Source: PFJX01 sp031426815 (GTDB lineage Bacteria; Pseudomonadota; Gammaproteobacteria; Burkholderiales; Thiobacillaceae). Taken from it: DNA of 64,000 nucleotides. Each line of letters starts with the position of its first letter. The first letter of the stretch is position 1. The position numbers and the translations under genes are program-made. This document shows positions 33,968-42,313 of the stretch, piece by piece. The notes beneath the pieces are model-generated. The model did no database searches, was not told where the DNA came from, and was given only the letters and a program-made list of their open reading frames with translations. Location: assembly GCA_031426815.1 (NCBI GenBank), contig JASJPG010000011.1, forward strand, positions 1-64,000. The letters run 5' to 3'.

Positions 33968-34342
33968 CTAGCCGTTTTCCTTGCCGGCTTCGGCTGCGAT
34001 CTCGGCATGAACCTGCGCCATGTCGACTTCCTTGGCGCGCGCGATCAGGTCGTCGAAACCGCCGGCCGGCAGGGCGCCAGGCTGGGCATAGATGATGACT
34101 TTCTCGCGGAAGATCACCAGGGTCGGAATGGAGCGAATCTGGAAATGGCCGGCCAAGGCCTGATGTTCTTCCGTATTCACCTTGGCGAAGACGATGCCTT
34201 CATGTTTTTCCGAAGCGGCTTCGTACACCGGCGCGAAACCCCGGCAAGGGCCACACCAGGGCGCCCAGAAGTCGATCACGACAAAATCGTTGTTGAGAAT
34301 GACTTCTTCGAAGTTCTGCTCGTTGAGTTCCAGGACAGCCAT
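33968..34342 (-). CDS. Thioredoxin family protein
   Basis: A 124-residue cytoplasmic thioredoxin with the active site FWAPWCGPCRGF and cis-proline loop IRSIPTLVIF. A C-terminal extension (about residues 100-124, VDMAQVHAEIAAEAGKENG) goes beyond the usual thioredoxin length. This variant is common in betaproteobacteria. It is convergent with the GT-B gene, leaving six bases between stops. Confidence 0.9.
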   Translation of the reverse strand: MAVLELNEQNFEEVILNNDFVVIDFWAPWCGPCRGFAPVYEAASEKHEGIVFAKVNTEEHQALAGHFQIRSIPTLVIFREKVIIYAQPGALPAGGFDDLIARAKEVDMAQVHAEIAAEAGKENG

Positions 34343-34407
34343 GAAAAACCCCTGTCTTTAATCGAAATATGGCAATGCGGTTGACGAAAAGATGACAAAA
34401 AAATGGC

Positions 34408-34432
34408 CGACTTACGTCGGCCGCGTCATGTT
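34408..34432 (-). terminator. Rho-independent terminator of the 83-residue gene
   Basis: GGCCGAC (34415-34421), loop TTAC, GTCGGCC (34426-34432). On the minus strand it is followed by seven Ts (34408-34414 read as A on the plus strand). It lies 76 bases after the stop of the minus-strand small protein gene and before the thioredoxin start. Confidence 0.75.
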
Positions 34433-34507
34433 AGCACGCTCAAGGAGTCTGAATTCTGCGGCCTTTTACGCTCAGGCCGGTCGAGTATGCCGCTTCAGGT
34501 TGTTGCC

Positions 34508-34759
34508 TCAGCCCGCCGTTGCCAGACGGGGATGGGCTTCCCCCTGGCGGCGCCACAAGTTTGGGCTGGTTTTGAGGCTGCTCTTCACTTCCGCGCGATT
34601 CACGGCAGCGATCAATTCGGTTGCGAGAATTCTTGCCTGGCTGGGCGTCAGGGTCAGCGAAGTACCCAACTCACTGGCCAATTTGATGGCAATGCGGTCG
34701 AAACCATCATCACCGGCAATCAGACTGACATCCATATTGTCTACCTCGTGTTGCATCAT
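34508..34759 (-). CDS. Small hypothetical protein
   Basis: 83 residues from the ATG at 34759, with GGGAG six bases upstream and a second ATG directly after. Segments include DVSLIAGDDGFDRIAIKLAS and LTLTPSQARILATELIAAVN, followed by a basic tail. No membrane helix or known motif is evident. A terminator downstream supports a real transcription unit. It is divergent from msrP across about 260 bases in which I see no other gene. Confidence 0.55.
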   Translation of the reverse strand: MMQHEVDNMDVSLIAGDDGFDRIAIKLASELGTSLTLTPSQARILATELIAAVNRAEVKSSLKTSPNLWRRQGEAHPRLATAG

Positions 34760-35021
34760 GTTTGGCTCCCAATGACCTGGTTGAATCACCGTGCGGAAGA
34801 CAATGAGCGGGAATCGTGCCAACCGGCAGAAATCGCTGCATCCAGCGCGAAGCCGCATTAAATCAGGGGTATTCGAATTCTTGATGACAACCGCGTCTGG
34901 CATCGCCGCCGGCCTTTCGACAGCCCTGTCGGAATTTCATCAGTTACCGAAATTCATGCCTGACGCGCGCAGAACCATTTCCACCCAGTCGCGTCTGCTT
35001 GAATGAAATGAGGAGTCAGCC

Positions 35022-35951
35022 ATGCCCAAACACCGTTCAAACGCCATCCTGCCTTCCGAGATCACCGCGGAATCGATCTATCTGAACCGGCGCAATTTCA
35101 TGCAGGGCGTCGGCGCCCTGGCGCTGGCCACAGCCTTGCCGGCCAATCCGGCAGAAGCCGCGCTGCCGGCGTTTCGCAAGAGTCCGTTGAGCGCGGAGAT
35201 CAAACCGAACAGCTGGGAAGAAATCACCACCTACAACAACTTCTACGAATTCGGCAGCGACAAGACCGACCCGGCCAAGCACGCTCACCGCCTGAAAACA
35301 CGACCCTGGACGGTACGCGTGGAAGGCGAGTGTCTGCGGCCGCGCACCTGGGATATCGACGCACTCACGAAAGCGTTCCCGCTGGAGGAACGCATCTACC
35401 GTCTGCGTTGCGTCGAGGGCTGGAGCATGGTCATCCCCTGGCAAGGCTTTCCGCTGGCCGGGCTGATCAAACAGGCGCAGCCGACCGGCAACGCCAGATA
35501 TGTCGAATTCACGACCCTCAGCGACGCAAGTCAGATGCCCGGCATGCGCTGGCCGGTGCTGGACTGGCCCTATATCGAAGGTCTGCGCATGGACGAAGCG
35601 TTGCATCCGCTCGCGTTGCTGGTGGTCGGGCTTTACGGGCGCGAATTGCCGAACCAGAACGGCGCGCCGATCCGCCTCGCGGTGCCATGGAAGTATGGTT
35701 TCAAGAGCGCCAAATCCATTGTCCGCATCCGCCTGCTGGAAAAACAGCCGATCACAGCCTGGATGAAAGCCGCGCCGCGCGAATACGGTTTCTATGCCAA
35801 CGTGAATCCGGCCGTCGACCATCCGCGCTGGAGTCAGGCCAGGGAACGCCGCATCGGCGAATTCTTCAAGCAGGCGACGCTGCCGTTCAACGGCTATGGC
35901 GATCAGGTTGCCACGCTTTATCGCGGCTTGGACTTGCGCAAGTACTTCTGA
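35022..35951 (+). CDS. msrP: Protein-methionine-sulfoxide reductase catalytic subunit MsrP
   Basis: The molybdopterin subunit (formerly YedY) repairing oxidised methionines in periplasmic proteins. 309 residues. The Tat signal has NRRNFMQGVGALALATAL. Conserved segments are ITTYNNFYEFGSDKTDPAKH, then RLRCVEGWSMVIPWQGFPL with the Mo-ligating cysteine, and PIRLAVPWKYGFKSAKSIV. GAGGAG lies upstream of the ATG. It shares one base with msrQ (TGATG). Confidence 0.95.
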   Translation: MPKHRSNAILPSEITAESIYLNRRNFMQGVGALALATALPANPAEAALPAFRKSPLSAEIKPNSWEEITTYNNFYEFGSDKTDPAKHAHRLKTRPWTVRVEGECLRPRTWDIDALTKAFPLEERIYRLRCVEGWSMVIPWQGFPLAGLIKQAQPTGNARYVEFTTLSDASQMPGMRWPVLDWPYIEGLRMDEALHPLALLVVGLYGRELPNQNGAPIRLAVPWKYGFKSAKSIVRIRLLEKQPITAWMKAAPREYGFYANVNPAVDHPRWSQARERRIGEFFKQATLPFNGYGDQVATLYRGLDLRKYF

Positions 35952-36532
35952 TGCGCTGGCTGAAACCGCTGGTCCTGACGTTCTGCCTGCTGCCATTGGC
36001 GCGTTTGCTGTATCTCGGCTTCAGCGGCGGACTCGGAGTCAATCCGATCGAGTTCGTCACCCGCTCGCTGGGTACCTGGGCGCTCAGTTTCCTGCTCATC
36101 ACGCTGACCGTGACGCCGCTGCGCAAACTCAGCGGCTGGAGCGGCATCATGCGGGTACGCCGCATGCTCGGACTCACCGCCTTCTTCTACGCGCTGTTGC
36201 ACTGGCTGAGCTATCTCTGGCTCGACCAGTTCTTCGACTGGAGCGAGATCCTGAAAGATCTGGTCAAGCGCCCATTCATTACCTTCGGCATGGCGACCTT
36301 CCTGTTGCTGCTGCCGCTGGCGCTGACCTCCACCGACGCGGCGATGCGGCGACTCAAGCGCAACTGGCAACGCCTGCACCGGCTGGTCTATCCGGCCGCC
36401 GTGCTGGCGGTGTGCCATTACTTTTGGCTGGTCAAGCAGGACGTGACACAACCGCTGATCTACGCCAGCGTGCTGGCGCTGTTGCTCGGCTTGCGCATCC
36501 ACTGGTGGCGGCAGGCCGCGCTAGCGCGCTAG
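35951..36532 (+). CDS. msrQ: Haem-binding membrane subunit MsrQ
   Basis: 193 residues with about six membrane helices. It is the b-type haem quinol-linked electron donor to MsrP. SGWSGIMRVRRMLGLTAFFY and LLHWLSYLWLDQFFDW, plus RLHRLVYPAAVLAVCHYFW, carry the histidines expected for haem. It is translationally coupled to msrP and overlaps the convergent Cache gene by four bases. Confidence 0.93.
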   Translation: MRWLKPLVLTFCLLPLARLLYLGFSGGLGVNPIEFVTRSLGTWALSFLLITLTVTPLRKLSGWSGIMRVRRMLGLTAFFYALLHWLSYLWLDQFFDWSEILKDLVKRPFITFGMATFLLLLPLALTSTDAAMRRLKRNWQRLHRLVYPAAVLAVCHYFWLVKQDVTQPLIYASVLALLLGLRIHWWRQAALAR

Positions 36533-37467
36533 AACCAGAACGGCCCGTCCTTGCCGAGGAATTCGTCGTAACGCATGTAGTGCGTGCCGTCGCAGGAAAA
36601 GGTCAGGCTGACCATGCCGTTGAACAGGTTGATCGACGACATGCGCAGGTAGATGTTCTCGTCGGCCACGCGCAGCGAACGCAGGCTGGCCAGAATGCGT
36701 GCGACATCCTGCACGGGAATCGCGGCGTCGGCCGGGTAAGGCTGCAGCGGGTAGACCAGGCAGATGTCGGGATCGCTCAACGCTTCCTGATCGAGGATAC
36801 GGTAGCGGAACGGGTCGTTCAGCGTCCACAGCGTGGCCTGGCTGCTGGAAAAGTGGATCTGGCACTGAAACACGCCGCGCTGGGTCAGCAGCTCTTCCAG
36901 GATGGAAAGTGCCTGGTCCAGGCTCTGGTCCATCGGATTTTCGACGCGGCATTGCTGGAACACGTTACCGCGGATCGCCGGATCGCCCTTGATCTGGCGC
37001 CAATGGCCGGGCTCTTCATACAGCGTCGAGGACACCGGCAGATCGCGCAGATCAAAATCGGCGCCAAGATAGCCCAACGGCTGCCCGTTTTCAGCCCGGA
37101 CGATCTGCAGCGCGGTCAGCGAAGGCCGGCTCTTGGCCAGGCTAATGTAGGCGTCGGACAGCAGGAATCCCCACACCGGTACCGCTTCCTTCATGTACGG
37201 TCGCTGCGAACGGTCGCGCGCGTAGTGCCCCGGCATGAGCCCGGTTTTGCCGAAGTTGTCGCAGATTTGGCGGCCGTCAGTATCGACGCAGTAAAGATAG
37301 GTGCAATGCGGAATGGTTTCGAAGCCGGCCAGCAGCACCGCGTTCAACGCCTCGCGCTGGCCCCACATCGGCGCGCATTCTTCGGCCAGGCACGCCAGCG
37401 GGTCTTGCAACATGCGCGCCAGTTGCTCGCGTTGCAGATAGATGTTGTCTTTCCAGGAGCTCTTCAT
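36529..37467 (-). CDS. Stand-alone Cache/PDC-type sensor protein without membrane helices or output domain
   Basis: 312 residues. The first half resembles PDC/Cache sensor domains: TYLYCVDTDGRQICDNFGK, then HYARDRSQRPYMKEAVPVWG with the RPY motif, ISLAKSRPSLTALQIVRAE and LGYLGADFDLRDLP. The second half (about 160-312) is not recognised. No transmembrane helix, HAMP, kinase, GGDEF or receiver domain is visible, so it is a cytoplasmic Cache protein with no output of its own. A partner may act in trans. It is the sole gene on its strand here. Confidence 0.65.
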   Translation of the reverse strand: MKSSWKDNIYLQREQLARMLQDPLACLAEECAPMWGQREALNAVLLAGFETIPHCTYLYCVDTDGRQICDNFGKTGLMPGHYARDRSQRPYMKEAVPVWGFLLSDAYISLAKSRPSLTALQIVRAENGQPLGYLGADFDLRDLPVSSTLYEEPGHWRQIKGDPAIRGNVFQQCRVENPMDQSLDQALSILEELLTQRGVFQCQIHFSSSQATLWTLNDPFRYRILDQEALSDPDICLVYPLQPYPADAAIPVQDVARILASLRSLRVADENIYLRMSSINLFNGMVSLTFSCDGTHYMRYDEFLGKDGPFWF

Positions 37468-37570
37468 TCGATCCGACCTGACTGGTGAGTTGACCGCGCG
37501 AAGCTTAACGCTATCGGTATTTCCTTACAGTAAGGCTGTCGCAGCCCGGGATTCCCCGGGTGCCCGCAGC

Positions 37571-37600
37571 AAAAGAAATGGCCGCTTGCGCGGCCATTTC
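37571..37600 (-). terminator. Terminator of dksA
   Basis: GAAATGGCCGC (37575-37585), loop TTGC, GCGGCCATTTC (37590-37600), an 11-bp perfect stem. Read on the minus strand it is followed by TTTTGC. It starts 18 bases after the dksA stop codon. Confidence 0.8.
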
Positions 37601-37617
37601 GGTCAACCATAAGCCGC

Positions 37618-38442
37618 TCAGTCGGCGTACAGCTTTTCCAGGCGTTCGTGCTTTTCCTGCGCTTCGATCGACAACTCCGCGGTCGGACGCGCCAGCAGGC
37701 GGGGCAGGCCGATCGGATCGCCGGTTTCCAGACAAAAACCGTATTCGCCTTCCTCGATGCGGGCCAGCGAGGCATTGATCTTCTTCAGCAGTTTGCGTTC
37801 GCGATCGCGTACGCGTTGCTCAAGCAGATTTTCCTCTTCCACGGTGGCGCGGTCGTTGGGGTCGGCAAAAACCTCGTTTTCCTTCAGGTGTTCACCGGTT
37901 TCCCGCGCGTTTTCCAGGATCTCGTCGCGCATCAGGGTGAGTTTGGCCTTGAAATACGCGAGTTGCGCTTCGTTCATGTAGTCCGATTCCGGCATCGCCA
38001 TCAACTCTGCGTCGCTATGCGGAATGCCGGAGATCTTTTTGGCGGCCTTGGCGGCGGGCTTGGCTGCAGCTGCTTTGGCGGGCGCGGGCTTGGCGGTGGG
38101 AGTTTTTGTTTCGGCGGTTTTCATAGTCTTGAGTGGTTTCTCCTGCACAGGTTGCGGCGTCGCAACGGATGCGGGTTTCGGGTCGGCCTTCGCTTTGATC
38201 GGCGAGACTGCCTTGGGTTTAACAGGCGCTGCGACGGGTTGAGCCGCAGCCGATTTTTCCTTTGCCTTGACCGGCGCTGGCGCAGCTTTTGCTGCCGGCT
38301 TTGCTGCAACGGCTGACGCCTTCGCCTTGCTCGGCACGGCTTTGGCTGCCGTTACCGGTTTGGCCGGCACTGCAGGTTGGGTGGCTTTTTTGGCGCTGCT
38401 CGATACGGGTTTGCTGGCCGGCTTCTTGGCTGCTGTTGCCAC
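37618..38442 (-). CDS. dksA: RNA polymerase-binding transcription factor DksA with a long Lys/Ala/Pro tail
   Basis: About 274 residues from a GTG start at 38442, supported by GGAGG eight bases upstream. Residues 1-140 are a low-complexity Lys/Ala/Pro segment, like histone H1 or AlgP tails. The DksA part (from about 150) has the coiled coil MNEAQLAYFKAKLTLMRDEI, the NDRATVEEENLLEQRVRDRE tip region, and a C-terminal GFCLETGDPIGLPRLLARPT. Only one of four canonical zinc-finger cysteines remains, as in many betaproteobacterial DksA proteins. An internal ATG near 38127 could give a shorter form. DksA works with ppGpp in stringent control. Confidence 0.85.
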   Translation of the reverse strand: MATAAKKPASKPVSSSAKKATQPAVPAKPVTAAKAVPSKAKASAVAAKPAAKAAPAPVKAKEKSAAAQPVAAPVKPKAVSPIKAKADPKPASVATPQPVQEKPLKTMKTAETKTPTAKPAPAKAAAAKPAAKAAKKISGIPHSDAELMAMPESDYMNEAQLAYFKAKLTLMRDEILENARETGEHLKENEVFADPNDRATVEEENLLEQRVRDRERKLLKKINASLARIEEGEYGFCLETGDPIGLPRLLARPTAELSIEAQEKHERLEKLYAD

Positions 38443-38524
38443 GATCGATTCCTCCGTCGGTGACACTGCGCTGGAAAAATTAGCGGCGGATTGTGCCACA
38501 CACATGCCGCGCTTGGGCGCAAGT

Positions 38525-39601
38525 TCAAATTGTGTAGACGCCGAGCGGATCGTTCGGGTCGATGCCGTCCATGAATGGCTTGTTACGTTCGCGATGGGTG
38601 ACTTGGTACATGCAGCCCATCCAGTTGCCGATCACCGCCTCCGCCGTGTCGTGCCAGGTGTTGTCGATGTTCGCCGTGACCAGCGTTTCCGGAAACTCCG
38701 GCAAAGCCTCGCCGTGCGCCGCAGCCTGCTGCAAACGCTGGCGCCATTCGAGCAGGATCGCCTGTTCATGTCGGGCCAGATAGTGGTCCGGAAACGGCGG
38801 ATCGTGCGGCAACTTGCCTTGCGCATACAGCAGCGCATCGCGCTTGTATTCCTTGAGCAGGGAAATCGTGTCGTATTCCGGATGGCCCTGGAAAAACACC
38901 ATGCGCAGACCGTCGTGGCTGGTTGCCAGATGCACGCCGACTTCCTCGCTGTCGACCAGCACGCGCAGGCCGGCGGCTTCGAACTGGGCGCGCGCGACAT
39001 CGTTCCAGCGCGAATGCGGCACGTCGAAGCGGGTATTCACGTCCGCCACCAGCGGATGCCGCTTGTCCAGCACGCGATGCGAAAACACGCCCCAGCGTTT
39101 TGCCGGCTGCTTCACGCGCGGCTGGCCGTAACGGAAATGCATGACCGCATGGGTGGCCAGGCAGGACAGCAAGGTCGTGGTGACGTTGTCCCAGGCCCAG
39201 GCGATGACTTCGCCCAGCGGCGTCCAGAACGGTTCCTTGGAAAGATCCTCGCCGGTGACATTGGCGCCGGTAATGATCAGCGCATCGAGCCCCTCGGCGC
39301 GGATCTTGTCGAACGACTCGTAATAGCGGGCGATGTGCGCCGCCGCCTTGTCGCCGCGCGGAATCGCATCGAGCGTGAACGGGTGCACATAGAACTGTGC
39401 GATCGGATTGCTCTCGCCGACCAGCCGGAAGAACTGGCGTTCGGTCGCTTCCAGCGCGGCATCCGGCATCATGTTGAGCAGGCCGATGTGCAATTCGCGA
39501 ATATCCTGGTTGGCGGCGCGCTCGGCGGGCAGCACGATGGTGGTGCCGTCCGCGCGCAGGCGTTGCAGGGTGGGCAGATCGTTGTGGGCGACGATGGGCA
39601 T
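38525..39601 (-). CDS. metA: Homoserine O-succinyltransferase-like enzyme (MetA family)
   Basis: 358 residues from the ATG at 39601. It acylates homoserine in methionine synthesis. The MetA fold is supported by IRELHIGLLNMMPDAALEAT, ALIITGANVTGEDLSKEPFW, WDNVTTTLLSCLATHAVMHF with the nucleophilic cysteine, VFSHRVLDKRHPLVADVNTR and VFFQGHPEYDTISLLKEYKR. The acyl donor (succinyl or acetyl-CoA) cannot be told by eye. It diverges from recQ across a palindromic repeat. Confidence 0.87.
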   Translation of the reverse strand: MPIVAHNDLPTLQRLRADGTTIVLPAERAANQDIRELHIGLLNMMPDAALEATERQFFRLVGESNPIAQFYVHPFTLDAIPRGDKAAAHIARYYESFDKIRAEGLDALIITGANVTGEDLSKEPFWTPLGEVIAWAWDNVTTTLLSCLATHAVMHFRYGQPRVKQPAKRWGVFSHRVLDKRHPLVADVNTRFDVPHSRWNDVARAQFEAAGLRVLVDSEEVGVHLATSHDGLRMVFFQGHPEYDTISLLKEYKRDALLYAQGKLPHDPPFPDHYLARHEQAILLEWRQRLQQAAAHGEALPEFPETLVTANIDNTWHDTAEAVIGNWMGCMYQVTHRERNKPFMDGIDPNDPLGVYTI

Positions 39602-39666
39602 GGAATGATTCCGGCAAAAGCGCACTGATTTAATTAGGGCAGGATTATTCCCCAACAACCCTGCCA

Positions 39667-39721
39667 GTAGGTGCGCCGTGCGCACCGGTCAACGTGAATT
39701 GGTGCGCTCGGCGCACCCTAC
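39667..39721. repeat. Palindromic repeat between metA and recQ
   Basis: GTAGGTGCGCCGTGCGCACC (39667-39686) pairs with 39701-39721 apart from one bulge and one mismatch, around a 14-base loop. GTAGGGTGCGC palindromes of this kind are common intergenic elements in proteobacteria. It sits in the divergent metA-recQ spacer. Confidence 0.75.
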
Positions 39722-39761
39722 AAAAACTAGAATTCGTCGCCCCGCCCACAAACCGCCGCCC

Positions 39762-41576
39762 ATGTCCGCCTCGCTTGCACTGCTCCAGGAAGTTTTCGGT
39801 TATCCCGCCTTTCGCGGCCGCCAGGCCGACATCGTCGATCACGTCGCGGCGGGCGGTGATGCGCTGGTGTTGATGCCGACCGGCGGCGGCAAATCGCTCT
39901 GCTACCAGATTCCCGCGCTGCTGCGGCGCGGCGTCGGCATCGTCGTGTCGCCGTTGATCGCGCTGATGCACGATCAGGTCGCGGCGCTGCGCGAGGCCGG
40001 CGTCAAAGCCGCCTACCTGAATTCATCGTTGAGCGGCATGGAAGCGGCGGCCATCGAACGCGGCCTGTTCAATCAGGAATTCGATCTGATCTACGTCGCC
40101 CCCGAGCGCCTGGTGCTGCCGCGCTTTTTATCGCTGCTGGAAGCGGTCGCGGACGGACCCGGCCTGGCGTTGTTCGCCATCGACGAAGCGCATTGCGTGT
40201 CGCAATGGGGGCACGATTTCCGGCCGGAATACATCCAGCTTTCGGTGCTGCACGAACGCTTCCCCACGGTACCGCGCATTGCGTTGACCGCGACGGCGGA
40301 TGCGCAGACCCAGGCGGAAATCGTGCAGCGATTGCAACTGGAGCGGGCGCAAGTCTTCCTGTCCAGTTTCGACCGGCCCAACATTCGCTACCAGATCGTC
40401 GAAAAAGCCAGCGCCCGCAACCAGTTGCTTGCCTTCATCCGCGCCGAACATGCCGGTGATGCCGGCATCGTCTATTGCCTGTCGCGCAAGAAGGTCGAGG
40501 AAACCGCCGCCTGGCTGGTCGCCCAGGGCATCAAGGCGCTGCCCTATCACGCCGGCATGGAGCAGGTCGTGCGGCGGCGCAATCAGGACGCCTTCCTGCG
40601 CGACGACGGCATCGTTATGGTCGCCACCATCGCGTTCGGGATGGGCATCGACAAACCCGATGTCCGCTTCGTCGCGCATCTCGACCTGCCCAAGAGCGTC
40701 GAGGGCTATTACCAGGAAACCGGCCGCGCCGGCCGCGACGGCACCCCGGCCGATGCCTGGATGGCGTATGGCCTCGCCGATGCCGTGCAGCAACGCCGCA
40801 TGATCGAGGAAGGCGAGGCCGACGCGCAGTTCAAACGCCTCGGCCACGCCAAACTGGATGCACTGCTGGCGCTATGCGAATCGGCCACCTGCCGCCGTCA
40901 GCGCCTGCTCGCCTACTTCGGCGAAGACAGCGGCGCCTGCGGCAACTGCGATGTCTGCCTGAACCCGCCGCAAACCTGGGACGGCACCGATGCGGCGCGC
41001 AAGGCGCTGTCCTGTGTCTACCGCACCGGCCAGCGTTTCGGCGCCGGCCATGTCGTCGACGTCTTGCTCGGCCACGATACCGAACGCATCCGCCAGTGGA
41101 ACCATGCCGCACTCTCCACCTACGGCATCGGCAAGGACCTTACCGAGAAGGACTGGCGCGCGGTGTTCCGCCAACTGGTCGCGCTCGGTTATCTGGAGAT
41201 CGACCACGGCAGCTTCGGCGCCTTGAAACTCAGCCCGTCGAGCCGGCCGGTACTGAAAGGCGAGCAGACCGTCGTGCTGCGCAAACAGGTCGACAAGAAA
41301 ACCGCGCGCGAGGCACACGGCAAAACCCCGGCCGCGCAACTCGACAGCGCCGCGCAAACCCGCTTCGCGCAGCTGCGCACTTGGCGTGCGGCAACGGCAA
41401 AGGAACATGGCGTCCCTGCCTACGTCATCTTCCATGATGCGACGCTGGCGGAAATCGCCCGCATCGGCCCGCAATCGACCGATCAACTGCGCGAGGTTTC
41501 CGGCATTGGCGCGCGCAAACTGGAAAGTTATGGCGCCGCATTGATTGAAATCTGCCGGGCAAATACCGGCGCATAA
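39762..41576 (+). CDS. recQ: ATP-dependent DNA helicase RecQ
   Basis: 604 residues from the ATG at 39762. A 3'-5' helicase of recombination repair. Motifs: FRGRQADIVDHVAAGGDALV, MPTGGGKSLCYQIPAL, AIDEAHCVSQWGHDFRPEYI (DEAH box), TATADAQTQAEI, VATIAFGMGIDKPDVRFV and QETGRAGRDG. The zinc site has CRRQRLLAYFGE and CGNCDVC. A winged helix and a C-terminal HRDC domain (TRFAQLRTWRAATAKEHGVP, LREVSGIGARKLESYG) complete the typical layout. Its start lies near a palindromic repeat. Confidence 0.96.
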   Translation: MSASLALLQEVFGYPAFRGRQADIVDHVAAGGDALVLMPTGGGKSLCYQIPALLRRGVGIVVSPLIALMHDQVAALREAGVKAAYLNSSLSGMEAAAIERGLFNQEFDLIYVAPERLVLPRFLSLLEAVADGPGLALFAIDEAHCVSQWGHDFRPEYIQLSVLHERFPTVPRIALTATADAQTQAEIVQRLQLERAQVFLSSFDRPNIRYQIVEKASARNQLLAFIRAEHAGDAGIVYCLSRKKVEETAAWLVAQGIKALPYHAGMEQVVRRRNQDAFLRDDGIVMVATIAFGMGIDKPDVRFVAHLDLPKSVEGYYQETGRAGRDGTPADAWMAYGLADAVQQRRMIEEGEADAQFKRLGHAKLDALLALCESATCRRQRLLAYFGEDSGACGNCDVCLNPPQTWDGTDAARKALSCVYRTGQRFGAGHVVDVLLGHDTERIRQWNHAALSTYGIGKDLTEKDWRAVFRQLVALGYLEIDHGSFGALKLSPSSRPVLKGEQTVVLRKQVDKKTAREAHGKTPAAQLDSAAQTRFAQLRTWRAATAKEHGVPAYVIFHDATLAEIARIGPQSTDQLREVSGIGARKLESYGAALIEICRANTGA

Positions 41577-41766
41577 AGAATTACCTGCAGCAAATAAAGA
41601 AACTACGTATTGCACAATTAGAAAATCAGTATTTATTAATATTCTGATTAAATTTATATTCACAAAACAATTGAATGGTACATATGTTTCCATTACGCTC
41701 GGATGGTCTTGGCCAATCGGCCCTGAGACATTGATATTGATTAACTTTTTTCTAATGAGGCTGAAA

Positions 41767-42102
41767 ATGCGTTACATCATGGTCTTGGCTCTTGCAGGAT
41801 TCATCGCCACGCCCGCCGTGGCCAGCATGGAACTCTCCGATAAATACGAATGCACCGATTGCCATAAGCTGGACGTAAAAGCGGGTGCGACCAGGAAGAA
41901 GAAGGAAGGCCCGAGTTACAAGGAAATTGCCAAGGAATACAAAGGCAAGAAGGGCATCGAAAAGCAACTGGTGGATAGCATCAAGAAGGGCAGCAAGGAC
42001 GTCTGGGCCAAGAAGATGAACAAGAAGAGCGAGATGGACGCCGACGAGGAAATTCCGGTTAAAGACGCCGAAATCATCGTGAAGTGGATTCTGTCGCTGT
42101 AA
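41767..42102 (+). CDS. Small periplasmic monohaem cytochrome c
   Basis: 111 residues with a signal peptide ending near AVAS and one haem site CTDCH close to the mature N-terminus. The mature protein is very lysine-rich (KKKEGPSYKEIAKEYKGKKG), with a late Met-containing segment MNKKSEMDADEEIPVKDAEI that may provide the axial methionine of a class I cytochrome. GAGG lies six bases before the ATG. The AT-rich leader (41577-41766) suggests its own promoter. It probably exchanges electrons with the product of the next gene. Confidence 0.85.
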   Translation: MRYIMVLALAGFIATPAVASMELSDKYECTDCHKLDVKAGATRKKKEGPSYKEIAKEYKGKKGIEKQLVDSIKKGSKDVWAKKMNKKSEMDADEEIPVKDAEIIVKWILSL

Positions 42103-42118
42103 GCGGCAGACCCCGCTT

Positions 42119-42156
42119 GGCCACGGCGAGTCCGGGTAATTCCGGTCGCCGTGGCC
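42119..42156 (+). terminator. Hairpin between the two cytochrome genes
   Basis: GGCCACGGCGA (42119-42129) pairs with TCGCCGTGGCC (42146-42156) over 11 bp with a 16-base loop. It starts 17 bases after the stop and has no T-tract, so it may be an attenuator or RNA-stabilising hairpin rather than a strong terminator. Confidence 0.5.
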
Positions 42157-42313
42157 GCAACTCCCGGCGGCATTCCCGACAGCCCAGGCATGCCACCGGC
42201 GAATGCGGTGCGTCTTTGCCGCTTTCAAGACTCGTTGCCCAAGGCTGAGATGCCAAGACATTCAAGCCGCGCTTGCTGTCGTTCCGACATCCCCCGATTC
42301 AGGAGAATTACCA

